The notes beneath the pieces were generated by a model, which saw only the letters and a program-made list of their open reading frames with translations, was not told the origin of the DNA and made no database searches. Shown one piece after another: positions 1-12,500 of a stretch of 64,000 nt of DNA (positions within the stretch are counted from its first letter, which is position 1; every line of letters begins with the position of its first letter). A program made the position numbers and the translations under genes. Origin of the DNA: Paragonimus skrjabini miyazakii (lineage: Eukaryota; Platyhelminthes; Trematoda; Plagiorchiida; Troglotrematidae); contig JTDE01000163.1 in NCBI GenBank assembly GCA_014338405.1, forward strand, positions 250,967-314,966, given 5' to 3'.

Positions 1-1190
1 ACATGTTGCGTGCTGCTACGGTGACCTTTACTTAGACATGTCCGATCTGTCAAATGAAAACGCTTAGTCACATTTGCTTGTCACTGGGGTTCCGTCTACC
101 TGCCTCTCTTGACAAGACACATGTATTCTTTGTCAGCACTAACAAGATCCAGAATTCTGGCTTACTGTTTCATTTTGAAGCAGCTGCGTAAAATGTTTCT
201 GTAAGAAATAAGACAGTTGCAGTCGGTTGTGATTGGTGATCGAATTACAAAAAGTAGTTATAAAAAAGACTTTACTGTACGATTTTCAAGGTTTTAAGAT
301 GCTGAAGAATCATTTCTGTGACCAGACTGCAGTTACAAGGCGACGTTTTCTGACTTATTTAGAAATTCGCTGAAGATTGCTGTAAGCTACGCGGAAACAT
401 ATTAGGAAATGTTTTTGAGTGATAGACTTCATTTTAGTGCATATTTGGCCGAACACAAAGACCCAATCAGACTCGAATCTTTTTAGGCTGGAATGTTTAT
501 AATTAGAACTTTGGATACGTTGAACTGGTCACTAACAGACGTGTAGGTTCACTGTAACAATTGGTGTATGTGCGTTGTTTGCTCACGAATTTGTGAAGAC
601 TGTGTTGCCTTCTTAACGGTCAACGCGCTCGGCGACATTTTGACCACCTCAACAGTGATTCATCTATCATACAATTCAGCAGGGATACAACTCTAGCTGC
701 ACTACTTTCATACGTCCGCTTTCTATGAATGACCGAACGATGCTTTTCTGTAGGCCAATGACTGAGCATGTCTTTTTCTTCCCCAAAACTGCATAACCAT
801 TAATACTGTCAAGCAGGACTTGGGCCTCAACGATTCACATTATCCAAACTCATCGCCAAATTGGTCAACTCATGGTCAATTCATGGCATGCTGTAACCGC
901 TGCTGCTTAGTTACATGACTAGGAAAGAAAGTCTGCAAGCAGTCCGATTAGCAACACGTAGATGAACCAGTTACATTCGACATGAGGAGCCCGCTTGTCT
1001 TAAACGAACCGTACGCTGACTAAAATGTTTCCGTATAACTTATTCCACTTCCGTCGGCCAAAATCTCAGTTATCAGCTACTTGTAACACATGCTGTTATG
1101 CAAAAAGCGAGAGATTCATCTGTTCGGGGTTCGCGACATCCTCAAGGTTTATGAAACGTTGAAGTTGATTAGTCCAGGTCAGACTTTCAG
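1..1190. other. No recognised feature
   Basis: I see no coding exon, RNA gene or repeat that I can name here. The stretch is AT-rich non-coding DNA with stops in all frames, and it ends in the splice acceptor of the exon candidate at 1191. Confidence 0.5.
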
Positions 1191-1390
1191 CTTTTACCTC
1201 ACTATATTTGAATTCAGCGAGGCTCAAGCTGGACAGCTTATTATCTCAAATGCTCACGAGTAAACAGACCAGCATATCAACTTCACACAAGAGCGCACCG
1301 TTGACTTATATGTTTGCTGCTTATACTGGCATGCGACCATCCGTGGTTGTCGTACGGTACAAGTACGTTTATATTATACCAGATGAATAA
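1191..1390 (+). CDS. Candidate exon, unknown product
   Basis: An open segment of about 65 codons follows a good acceptor (agactttcag, ending at 1190). The frame starts with two bases of a split codon and runs to TAA at 1388-1390. The peptide begins FTSLYLNSARLKLDSLLSQM, which could form an amphipathic helix, and then becomes serine and threonine rich. No strong donor lies inside it, although a weak GTACGG follows a codon boundary near its 3' end. It may therefore be a last exon or a chance open frame. I do not recognise the protein. The call rests only on the acceptor and the open frame. Confidence 0.25.
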
Positions 1391-2493
1391 CAAGGCTGAT
1401 GAAACAACTGACATAGGTTTTAGTGCTGTTTTTTGTCCCCAAGCCGCACGGTTGATGGACAGTTTCTAATTCACCGAACTTCCGAAGGACCCACCACATT
1501 CTTTATGTCCGTCATATTTTGAAGACTTAGATACTTTAATGCAATCATGAGAATTTATTTGAGCAGGATACTTGCCTCATAGCTTCTTGTTGAAAGTTCC
1601 ACAATGTTAAGGATAAGTAAATGCATGGTGAATAGTGCCTGCAAACGAACGGGTTACTGCGACTAACAGTAATTATTCAACAGAGTAATAGTGAAAAATC
1701 AAACCGCAAATCACCAGGCTATTATTCATGTGACTGTGTACACTACTTATAATAGAGGCAGTGAAGTGTAAAGTGAAAAAATAAATGCGGAAGAGTTATA
1801 ATCAACTCAGGTCATGAATTAGTTTGAGTTGAAAAGGATTGCAGTGTCTGGGGTCATGCGTGGGTTTGTGCTGGACTAGAGTTGAAGTTATGACAGTCTG
1901 GTCAGAAAAGGTGGAGCACCCAGACCGATTAGTTTGGTGTATAACATTCTGAATTAGGTGAAAGGGTTGTAATAAACACACCTGTCAATAACAAGCGAAA
2001 CACTTATTTCTATAAAATACGCAACGACTAAGTGATTGCAACCGGGTGCACTGCATCAAGCAGCTTCATCAAAATAAAATCTCGGAATTCAATAGTTTTC
2101 GTAGTTTACTGTCTCATCGTATAGCCAAAATTACTCTTGGATGGTGTCTTCTTTGAGAGCAATATCCATACACAAGTCTTCTTATATGTGCAGTCAGTAT
2201 GATACATGAGCATGGCATTCTGTCCCACACCACAGCCGCTTACCGGTAATAGGAACTTTTGCTCCCTATGATTTACTGTGTCTTCAATCACGTCATGCCA
2301 TTTTACATACTACAGTGTTTATCTATCTTGCGAATGCCTCCCTATATAACTGTACAACATTGAGGAAATATTATAGATAAACCGATTCAGCGAGTGCTTT
2401 TTAAGAAAGCAATGCATGTATACTCGTCATTCTTAGTGTTCGGCTTCGAGGATGCTGTCAATTGTGAGTATTGATCAATTTTCTGAATAACTG
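1391..2493. other. No recognised feature
   Basis: No supported gene is present. The short minus-strand open frame near 2106-2291 has no splice context or recognisable motif and was not called. Confidence 0.45.
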
Positions 2494-2605
2494 TTAATAA
2501 TAATAGTAATAATGATAACCATGAGCCTGACCGGAATGTTCTGCGGCTCAGGCCGCCCCTCGCCTCAACAGCGACGTGGAATATCCCATAAGAAGAGACG
2601 TTGCT
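2494..2605 (-). mobile_element. RTE-type LINE 3' end, severely truncated
   Basis: This block matches the sequence at about 3070-3187 (roughly 75-80% by eye). Both contain a tail of trinucleotide-like repeats (ATT/ATC on the plus strand), then a shared gctcaggccgcc-like stretch and a cctcaaca / acgtgga block. At 3.1 kb the same block lies just downstream of a minus-strand RTE reverse transcriptase, so this is the tail of a second copy that lost all its coding sequence. 5' truncation and short tandem-repeat tails are typical of RTE LINEs. Confidence 0.6.
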
Positions 2606-3065
2606 GTTGCATGTGGTGAAGACAGTATTGATTCATTCCGTTTGTTTTGAATGGTGTATAGTATGACTCACTATCTCAAAGTCGCGAAAGAACCGCCCTC
2701 TCTAAGGTTATACACATGGTATATGAAAGAAGGAACACAACATGTAGTGTTCGCATTTCATCATCGGTCGATTCGCACACACGCGCACGAACACACTGTA
2801 TGTTCCAAGAAATACAAGGAAGGACCGATGGTTGCAATCTAATTGTATTTTACGCATCTCTGTCTGTTACCTTCCCAAGATTTACTGCACGACTGTTTGT
2901 GCTGATGGATTCAACAGTCATTTTAATCTGACGCGTTGCTGACTGATCAAACTTTTAAGGCGAACGAGGTATAACACCGAGCAGTTTATGAGCTGATTGG
3001 ATTGATGTGCAGATGAATCTAATTTCGCAGACATGGACCACTGTACGATTCGGCTGAAACTTACC

Positions 3066-3965
3066 GAATGCATCATCATCATAATCACCATCATCGTCAT
3101 AACAGCCATGAACCTGACCAAAAGGTGCTGTGGCTCGGGCCGCCGCTCACCTCAACAGTGACGTGGAAAATCTTAGAAGAAAACGTCAATAGGAAGGTTG
3201 AACTTTATTAAAAGAAGACTAAGCGGAAGAACCAAAAATGGTATGGATGCAGGTACCACAATGACTACGGGACACTGCCATCTTGGACACCGTCTCTGAT
3301 CAGTGATTTGACTGATCACGAGGACCCCATCTAGGCAGGCGACACCTACCCACTTTGTTCGATGAAGCAGTCAGAGTCTTCATATTTCGTGACCACGTTG
3401 TTGGTTGACCACCACGCGGTTTTACCCAACTGTTGGTAGCCTCAGTATATAATGCCCGGTACGGTAAACGATCAGATGACATACGGAGTACGTGACCTAA
3501 CCATCGCAAGCTGTGTACCGTAATTAGTTGACCAATTGATCGCGCATCCCGAGCGTTCCGGAATACGCGCCGGCGAACTGCCACATTGCTCACACGATCA
3601 GTCCACTTAATATGAGCCAATTCGCGGAGACAACGATGGTCAAACACAGCAAGCCTGCTAATATCTTCTTTGTGAACAGGCCACGTTTCCGAACCATAAA
3701 GCAAAATGGAACGCACACAAGCATTATATACCCTTTCTTTCAGCGACAACCGGACGTCTTTTTATGCCACAGATGACGCAGTTTGGCAAAGGCAACCCGT
3801 GCCTTTACAATTCTCGCTGATATATTATCAGCAATAGTACAGGCTGACGAGATTGTGCCACGCAAGTATATGAAATTGTTCACAGTCTCGAGTGGATTAT
3901 CTGTAATGTAGTAAGTAGGAGTTAAACTGCCCCAGTCACTCCAGGCACATCAGATTGCGGATAAC
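3066..3965 (-). mobile_element. RTE-type LINE remnant, reverse transcriptase C-terminal part
   Basis: The minus strand encodes the C-terminal half of an RTE-clade non-LTR reverse transcriptase. At 3300-3749 the frame holds the segments YNACVRSILLYGSETW, FDHRCLRELAHIKW and LRWLGHVLRMSSDRLPYR, which are characteristic of this clade's region after the catalytic domain. Another frame at about 3750-3930 continues the homology upstream (NFIYLRGTISSACT, ARVAFAKLRHLWHKK), so one frameshift separates them. The catalytic YADD part is absent because the element is cut at about 3965. The 3' end at 3066-3090 has an (ATG)n-like tail. It is dead but moderately preserved. In a living element the protein would copy its own RNA at a nicked target site. 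Confidence 0.85.
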
Positions 3966-4330
3966 ACAAGCGACCGGACGAGCCATGGCTCAACGAGGTC
4001 GGGCCAACGAACGAGGAACGGCGGGCGGAAAACCCCCGACGGAAGACGTCCGCCACACACAAAAATCGGGCAGAGGTGTACACGATATGTGAGCGTGAAA
4101 ATGGGGTATTTTGCAGACCGGAATTCCGATTTATAAACGCGAGCGCGCGCGTGGCATGGGTACCAGCGAGTTCGACACTAAATATTGAGCTTTATTGGAC
4201 GTGTTTTCACCACAAGTGGACGGGGACTCTGCCGTCTCTCGCACATACCCAGAAGACGCCCTCAGGGTCTAGCACGAACTTTCTGACAGCCTCCTGAATC
4301 GACCTGGGGTAGTTGGTTGAGTAGCCTTGA
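3950..4330. other. GC- and CpG-rich patch with a TATA-like box
   Basis: This stretch is clearly more GC- and CpG-rich than its surroundings (for example 3985-4065 and 4135-4160). A TATA-like gatttataaacgcg sits at about 4128. It could be the 5' region or promoter of a retroelement, or an LTR. No reading frame or element boundary proves either. It abuts the truncated RTE copy and may be a separate insertion. Confidence 0.3.
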
Positions 4331-4559
4331 ATACCCTGCCACTGGACATTTGAGAATCTGACGGATGTTTGGAGGGTCATTAGGTAACGCCCAAACGGAA
4401 TGACTGTAGATGGAGGTTAGTTGGCAGGGGGACTTCTGAAGCAGTATTGAAAAGGGGTATACTCCCTCTGCGACACGAAAGCAGTCCCACAGTAGCTCAG
4501 TGTGGCCCTCTTTGTAGCTTTGTTGAAAGAAAATTTTGCTCAGTTAGCTACAATGTAAC

Positions 4560-4659
4560 NNNNNNNNNNNNNNNNNNNNNNNNNNNNNNNNNNNNNNNNN
4601 NNNNNNNNNNNNNNNNNNNNNNNNNNNNNNNNNNNNNNNNNNNNNNNNNNNNNNNNNNN
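4560..4659. other. Assembly gap of exactly 100 N
   Basis: Exactly 100 unknown bases lie here, the usual placeholder for a scaffold join of unknown size. Any open frame reported across it is an artefact. The flanks do not obviously belong to one element. Confidence 0.99.
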
Positions 4660-4854
4660 GTGCGGTCATGGTGATCGACCTCTGAAAATGGCAAGAAACA
4701 GGTATGTTTCTCAGCTGGATCTTCATTTAGCGCACATTTGACTGCAACGCAAACAGTCGTTCTTCAGAACCTGGAGAACGGTGTTTAAATCGAATACTGT
4801 AAGAATGATCATCTATGGGATTTTCAATGTTTTTACGCGCTGCAACTTTTTTAC

Positions 4855-5012
4855 GCTACCGTTTGCGTGATACTGTTCACGGACGACAGTGCGCTGTTTT
4901 TTTCTCACATTGAGAAAGAGCTGGAGCGAATAATCACAACTCTTCTGCTCTCAACAACCAAGTTTGGTTCACATATCAACAACGGCGGGACATGTTCCTC
5001 AGTTTAACCATA
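4855..5012 (+). mobile_element. Reverse transcriptase scrap (FTDDS box)
   Basis: The plus-strand translation has a segment VILFTDDSALFFSHIEKELE followed by ITTLLLSTTKFGSHIN. This resembles motif C (x-A/T-D-D) and the following region of a non-LTR reverse transcriptase, where F/Y-x-DD binds the catalytic metal ions. No earlier RT motif is seen, and the upstream part may be lost in the gap at 4560-4659. The fragment ends before a (TA)n tract. The family is uncertain. Confidence 0.45.
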
Positions 5013-5039
5013 TTCGGGTGAGTGTGTTATACGAACAAC

Positions 5040-5063
5040 TATATATATATATATATATATATA
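5040..5063. repeat. (TA)n microsatellite
   Basis: About twelve uninterrupted TA units. Confidence 0.95.
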
Positions 5064-8000
5064 CGTGTGCGCAGGCTTTTACCACTTGTCAGCAGTCAGC
5101 TGAATAATCTGCCCAGGGATTGTGGTTTTGCAGCTGATATGACCTGGGTGACTGCTGCTTTCTGACGTCTTGAATATTGTGTCTGAAAGGCAGGCTATCA
5201 GGCTGCCGTTCAAATGTACAGTACAACCTAAACATGAAATCAGCGAAAGGTGCAGTATCTGAGCTGCTCTTATCTTCAGTATGTACGACACATCCCGGAT
5301 ATCCGCTGGTAGGACAGTTCTGAACACCGACCTATTTCACTGTACAAAAGTAAGCAAGATTGAACCCATGTTTCCGTTCAACCACTTGGCTGGCGTATTT
5401 CCATAGACCAACTGAGGAACGGATGCCGAAACAGCCTTTGTACGAACAGTTAGATTAGGTAGGCCAAATCCTGGTAGGCAGAAGCTGTGACACCGGAATG
5501 TTATCTAAGCAAGCCTTTCGTGTTGTGAGACCAATATTGGATTTGGGGAAGATGCAGCTTTTAACAGGACTGCGTTTGTAGGTGTGATTCCCTCAATAAT
5601 CTTATGGCTGTATAAGCGACAACTGTGCAGTGGTGAATTCAAAGCCGTAGCTCGCAGAAAAACTCTGAGCGTCATAGATCGTGATGGAATGGCACCATTC
5701 AGCAGCACCTTAAATGTCTTAGACGTCTCGTGAAGTGGAAAGCAATGTACTTAGGACTAACTGCGTTATATACGTTATGTACTCTGTAGTCATGTAGGAC
5801 CCTTGCTCCTTTTCTAAAATTTTGGAACAAGTTGTTTCGCTATCTTTTGTTCTTCAGTTCTGTTATGGAATTGTATTCAGTAGCTTTTTTTCTAGTTTTC
5901 CGGTCTTAATTGAAGTTTAATTATCTTATCTTTAAGCTGATATGTATACTGTTACAACAAACTTCTGTTGTCTTTTATTTACTAAATCTCCCTTCCTAGG
6001 CTTGATCGCACTACTGAAATCTCTTTATTATTTTGTTCCCGAGAGATAAAGGTTTCATTTTAATAGTAACTTATAACTTGGCTGATCAGCATAGACTCAG
6101 TGGATCAAAGAGGCATCCGCCAGAATACCCGGTTTTATTATACTTGGTGTCTACTGGATATGGAATGTGTGACTAGAACTGAAATTGGTGCAGCACAGCC
6201 ATTTGTGGTATATTATGTGTAAGCGTGTTTTGGTTTCGGTCGCTATGTCCGGATACTCCGGGAGTGAAAATCACAAGCCGATTGTATGTTCTCACTTATT
6301 GGGGTCGAAGATGACCTCTGGAGTTGTACGCTTTCGTGCGTTCTTGCGTTGCTTTGGAACAGTAGTTCATTCAGTTAATTTTGAACAGCGGTAGTGATCG
6401 CACATCGAAATTCATTCTTATGTTGACAGATTTATACTATTTATTAAACAGTAGTAACCAATCTACTAGCATACATTTTTTCAACACCTCAACAAGGAAT
6501 TATCTGCATTCGCTGGCGATAGGGCAGTTTGGACGAAGTGAATAGTACAAAGTCACCGGCACACTGGCTAGTGCATTTGCATAACAAGCGTATGGGTTGT
6601 AGTGAAACTGCCTGTCAAGGCGAGGATTGGTTGCCATATGTTTACCATGCTCACTTGATTCGTACCTCATTAGTGATGTCACTTGATTTCTATTATTTAA
6701 CGCTTTCGGATGATCATGAGGCTTCTTGAAAATTTCCGTTTCAACTATTCAGCTTCTTCATTCAACCCACTATATCGAAAGTGGCCAAGCTAATAATCTT
6801 TATTTGAAATACCCAGGAACCACGCAGCAGATGCTTCACACAAATAATGCGGGCGCTGTTGAGGTTTCGAAATAGTCGCTATTGGTGTTGACCGCTTCCA
6901 TCCTCATAGGCCTCAAGTTCCACCAAAATAATATGCCCTAAGTTTTGTGTTTTTCTAGCTTTGTCAGTTATTATTCGGCCACATCTCTGCAATTCACAGC
7001 ACTAACGTTTGACGTTTAGTTGTGGAGCAATGCAATACGTAGTGTCCTGACGCCGGTCACTTGCTACGATTGGATGACTTAGTCACCGCCCTGTTTCGAA
7101 CAAATATGGCCCAGAAAAGGCTTGCATATTTCACAATTCATAGGCTTACTGATGCATCGAGTATAAATTTATCTTAATAAGAGGAACACCGGAAGCAAAA
7201 CTGGAAATGAGCGAACAAACATTATGGTCAAATAAGGCCACCGACTCGGCAGTTAAACTGAACTAATTTCATATTAAACAGATTACATTATGAAAAATTC
7301 TTTTAAAAACGACACCCCTTATTATGATGATGCTGCACAAACTATTTAACGGAAGCCAATAAACTTTGCCAACAAAGTCACTCTAATAATATTACAGTAA
7401 TTCGGGGATATAAAGCTACCTTATTTTGTCTTTCAATAGCTGAACTAGCATGACAGATCATACATCTAACATTGTTCGGCAGTTCGTGAAGCTACCAAAC
7501 TTTGAAAACCCATTATATTGTTTCACACTCTAGGTGATAACCTGACAGTTGTTCATAAGCCAACTATTTATAGCAAGCTGATGGACCTCACTCGAGCACG
7601 ATAACACAGTTATCGGAAGTAAAATGGAGAGTTATTGAAGAATAGACAGCAGCCAACTGGATGACCGACAAATCGGTTACATACAGCTTTGTAAACTGAC
7701 TTTCTGAATAAGAAAACACTATGATTGTTAGGACATGATGCATTATTTTGTTTAATAACATTGTGTTCTGCATGGCCGAAACTGCCCATGTTACCTGTTC
7801 GAAAGCTTCCCTAGTCGCACACTGATCAAACTGAATAATGGGGTGATGAAAAACAGCTTTCCGTTCTTTGTTCAACGTGTTCTCATTCTCTTACGCTAAT
7901 CGTTCAGAAAGACTGCTGAGCAACAGAAATAACCTGCTTGAAGTTACGCGCCTGATTTAGTTGGTGTTAGTATCCAGAAATTTTCCAAAATCTATGAAAA

Positions 8001-8787
8001 ACTCTTTTCACTTTTTTGTTAGGCGATTTAATTAGACCAATTATGCCTTTCGTGAAGTAGCTACCAGATACGCTGGATAGTTAACAAAAGTGTCACAGTG
8101 TGTTTTATACAACGTTTGCTGTATATTTTATCATAGTTGAGAGCTGAGCAGAAAATTTTAGCTGTTCTCAACCATAAGAAATGCCGTCAGTGAGTAACAC
8201 ACATTTAAGAGGGAAGAGTCTAGAAGTTCGACACTTCTCACTTCCAAGGAGTCGGAAGGAATAGATGTCAGTTTCCACTGTTGGTAACCTTGAGTCCAGG
8301 TATAATTGTATTCAGACCCGATACTTCACCAATGAATATTACACACTGCAGACGAGCAGTTCATCTGACAGAGAAAAATAGCAGGCATTTTGGAGGCATT
8401 GTGCCTCTGTTTCAAGAAACAGATTTAAAAAAGCGGATACTCGCGGTCTTCTAACAAAGCAACGGAAACTACTATGCCAAAATCTTCGGTCATTAGAGAT
8501 GTACCGGTATAGCTTGAAGATACAGGCTATACGTTACAAAAATACGGAATGCTCGGAAGGAGAAATGATAGCATTTCATAATCTGAACAGCCTGAAGAAC
8601 AGTTGTCAGTCAGGTTTAATAAAACGTTCACGTTATACAGTTCTAGCGTCCGCTATATCTCGTTGATTCATTGTTGCAGATTAGACAGATATTAAGAAAG
8701 AATCCGATAGAGTTTAGCTATGTGTGAGCGTTTATTTATCAAGTCTCTACACTGCTCATCTCTGGTGCAGATACATACCTACCGTCG
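5064..8787. other. No recognised feature
   Basis: Several short open frames occur on both strands (for example 5079-5327, 5505-5708, 6529-6729 and 7588-7875). None has convincing splice sites, known motifs or repeat partners. It is best described as intronic or intergenic AT-rich DNA. Confidence 0.4.
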
Positions 8788-9560
8788 ACCAACAGTTGAA
8801 TATTTCTCAACTATTAAGATGCGTTTGATTCGGTGGATCGATCTAGGTTTTTAAAGTCACTTAACCGCAGGAGTGTACCAAACGTGTATGTAAATTCGCT
8901 GTCACTATTTTATTCGCGCACTTTAGCTCTGGTTAAATTCTACGGCGAATTGTTTGACAGTACATCAGGGTTGTCCAATTTCACCAGTTCCGTTTACTTT
9001 TGTCACAGAAAACATAATGGAGGATTGCTGGAGCATGCACAAGTTGCCGGCGTGGTTCTCTTCCCAGATGAAATTCCGATTGGTCATGACTATGTTGATG
9101 AATGAGCATTGTTTTGGAATCTATAAGCAGCCAAAGCAAGCCTAGATGCCATTGCTAAATACCCCGAAGTGCGCTTCATGGCCCTAGGTTGCGAAGCACG
9201 TCTGGCGCAATACTATGATTACGCAGATCTAACGCTAAAAAGTGACATTATGGAGGCTACCAACCGATTTTTACTCAAGACGTTGTATCAGCAGCGGGTG
9301 AGTTATGGATTATGAAACACGGACTCGTGTCTTCAGGTTTAAGGTGGCACTTGTCAAACTAGGACATCTATGACGGCATCCATAAGAAGCTTAAATCTCG
9401 TGTATACAGAACTAGGATAAGGGGTATATCACCTTATGATTGCAAAACCTAACCGTTCAGGATAGGAGACATGAATAATCTTGAAGCAACTGAACATTGA
9501 TACTTGAGTTTGATCTCAGGCGTTAGGCGGCACCAACCAGCAGGAAACGAGGAGGTTGGG
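8788..9560 (+). mobile_element. RTE-type LINE reverse transcriptase remnant
   Basis: Plus-strand frames, joined by frameshifts, follow the order of an RTE reverse transcriptase. DAFDSVDRSRFLKSL near 8818-8860 corresponds to motif A (F-D-S-V). HQGCPISPVPFTFV near 8955-9005 is the QGCPLSP motif B. HDYVDE near 9084-9103 is a degraded YADD motif C. Later come YDYADLTLKSDIMEA (about 9210-9260), a VALVKLGHL segment (about 9345) and VYRTRIRGISPYDC (about 9400). Stops and frameshifts make it non-functional. It is in the opposite orientation to the RTE copy at 3.1-4.0 kb, and the two cover largely complementary parts of the domain. Confidence 0.75.
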
Positions 9561-12500
9561 AAGTGACTATTTGGTGGGGATTTTTGAGCAAGTTCCCCTG
9601 TTCAATCGTGAAGTATGTGCAGACACATTCCATATAATAAGGAAGACGGTTTATCGTCTCCACACCAAATATGCTTATGGGTATTGCAGTTAGCTGGCGT
9701 AAAATGTGAGAGAAAAAATGATGACCTGATGCTAGCCACTCTTGGTAATATTCGTCTTCCAGACTGAAGCCGATTTGACTCACAATCGTTGGCCCGCAAC
9801 TGTATGTGAAATGGTAGCGAATCAGACTTGATGACATGAACGCTGTCGTTGTTGAGTCAAATTATCTTCAAAATAATTGGATTTAATGGCGCTAAATAGT
9901 TGACGCTGTCTTGTTGATGAAATTTTATGTTCACTCACAGTTCGGTTGTTTGTTCACTCGGCGTAAGGTAATTAATAACCGAACCGTGCATCCTACAGTC
10001 CAGTGAACTTTCCGTAGGTAACCAAAGAATGTTGACCGTACAATGCCGTCATCAATAATAATGATAACCGCGACTGTCTGCAATATCTGCTGTTTTCAAA
10101 ATAAGCAAGTGAACAGTATGTTTGAGTTGGGTTGCCAGCTAAACTATGATGTGGAAAACAGCAGCGAATGAGGGACCATGAGCCTAGTAGCGACATATTC
10201 AACGATGACTGGTGGTTGAACGACTGCCAGATTAGTGCCATGCAATTTTGGACTTTGAAGAACTGCAGTCCAATATATGGCAACTCTATTTGTTAAACCC
10301 GCAGGTTCTCTTTCCATTATGCAAACAGTTGACCTGGCTCTTCAGGCAGACAAACGACGCCCTGGCATGGAGAAATGAAACATGTTACGATCGAATTATG
10401 CATGGTGGGTTGATTTCACCTCTCTGACTAATAACTTCCTAATTCATCTACTCGGTGACTACATTTTGGAAAAGATTGAAACTAGTCAAATACAATGGCG
10501 CTGTTTAGATAAGTTGTTTGCAAATCAAGTAGAAACAGAATGAAGGTAACAGAGAATCTGCCTCTGGTAGCTACATACTATTGCTCGAAAATTTGTTCAT
10601 GGGATGCTAGCACTTTGCTGTTCAACCGATTCAGTTTAGACATAAAGTGGTTGTACATTCAAATCTGTTTATACCCGTTCTTTTAACTTAAATTTAGAGT
10701 TATTTCGTTTTGTTTTATGTACGATAGTCAATCCAAAATGTCGACCACTGAGACACTATTCTCTACAATGATGACGATTTGATCTAGCAATAAACGTGAA
10801 CCTGATGATAGAAATTATATGTGGGATGCTAATCTGGTGTTTATCGGCAACACAACTGACTCACCAACAATCGTTTAAGTTTGCTTGACGGGGACAAAAG
10901 GTTTACAGACCTCATTAAACCACTGAAGAGATACTTAGGTTGGAAAGGAAATTGAAGTCATAAACTGCATTTCCGTATTATACCATATAAATTACAAATC
11001 TGAAACTTAAACATTATTGGGTTTTATCCCAGTTTCAACAAGAAACCTGACAACGTAACAGATGTAGTGTTAACAAGCACTGTACCATCAGGCGCCAAAC
11101 AAGCTGTGGTGAAAAATGAATTACTGCAGTGTACTTAGACTGTTTGAGAACGAGGAGAATGATAATCAAAAATCCTTTGTTAAAATTAATTTGCACTGTA
11201 CAACGTATATTCAGTTCCATCCTTGACGTGGATCGTGGGCAAGAAAGTTGGGGCATATTTCGTAGACAATCTATTCAAGCTATCGGTTGCAATGTGGTTT
11301 GAGACAGTTCTGTCTGATCTAATAAACGTGCAAATCATTTCCAACGAATGATAGAAAGTCCTCTGGAAAACCAATTACTCCAGTAGTCAAGGCTAGCTGT
11401 TTGCCCTCCGAATGTTCAGCATAATTAGGCGGGGGGAAGTTGCACATGAAAAAGTCATAAAGAACCTGAACACCAATCTAGTATAAGTTGCGAGATGCTT
11501 GCAACAGGTTGTAGAGAATGACAATTCATTAGAAAAGTGTCTCCTCTCGCAAAAATCATCTTGTAACACGATGTAAACCAGTCTTATAAGAAAGTTGATC
11601 CAGTTCACAACTTCTAGAAGTTGAAATAATACAACGTCACTTTGGCACACGGAAGCTGAATTCAGAATTACGGATAGCTACCCAGAGGAACACAAACGTC
11701 TATGGTAGATGTGTGCCGCTGTATACAAAAATAAGCACTAATCCATCTGAAATCACACACAAGAGGTAAAAAATACTTGCTGACAAATTTGGTATCATAC
11801 TGGTCGATGCAGTAGCAATTAACAAATGAAAACCATCCCTCTGCGTACAAAACTACCGGTTCATTGGTACCCTATAGCAATGACATCTGACGTGCACTAA
11901 TGTGTGTGTGTGTTTGTGTGATTGTTGACTTTGTTGTTTGACTTCACAGTGTTTATCAAATTTTGCTATATAAACCTGTAGACTGCAGTATGTACCTGAT
12001 GAGATGCAACGAAATGTGCTTGAAGAAAACATTGTAAAAAAAAGTTTTTCTGACCTCTCTGTTACACTCCCTGTTGTTTGTTCAAGTGTGGTTATAATTC
12101 TGCTATGGTTTTGCGCGGACATAAATGCATCCATTCTGCGTGCAAGTAAAAGTTAAAAGTAGCTTGGTTAAGTTATTTTGCATGCTCCATGAAGTGCGTT
12201 AACTTCTTCTACAACTATAATCCAGATAGATAGCCGTCTTCTTGGCGTTTAGTTAACTTTTCCAGCCGCCGGTGCATGATTTCATACAACGGTCACTGTT
12301 CATAATTGGAAACTCACATATTCAGACAAACTTCCCAGCTGGCCTCGACTTTTTCTTTTGTTGAAACGCAACAATAATGCATACACTTGTCAAAGCCATG
12401 ATTAGAACACCGGACACGCTTTCTTGAAGCAACCTTGTTGACCATTGCGCCATTGACCTTAAATTAGAGACGGCCTTATTATCGTATTTGAACGACAACC

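Noticed and set aside
4447..4726. Open frames spanning the N run on both strands
   Set aside because: They exist only because N codons contain no stops. They are artefacts of the assembly gap.
9523..9837. 104-codon minus-strand frame
   Set aside because: It overlaps the 3' end of the plus-strand RTE remnant, has no splice sites or motifs, and looks like an antisense shadow.
10345..10403. Short exon candidate behind a strong acceptor
   Set aside because: Nineteen codons with only a GTGGGT donor and no phase partner nearby. It was not called as a separate feature.
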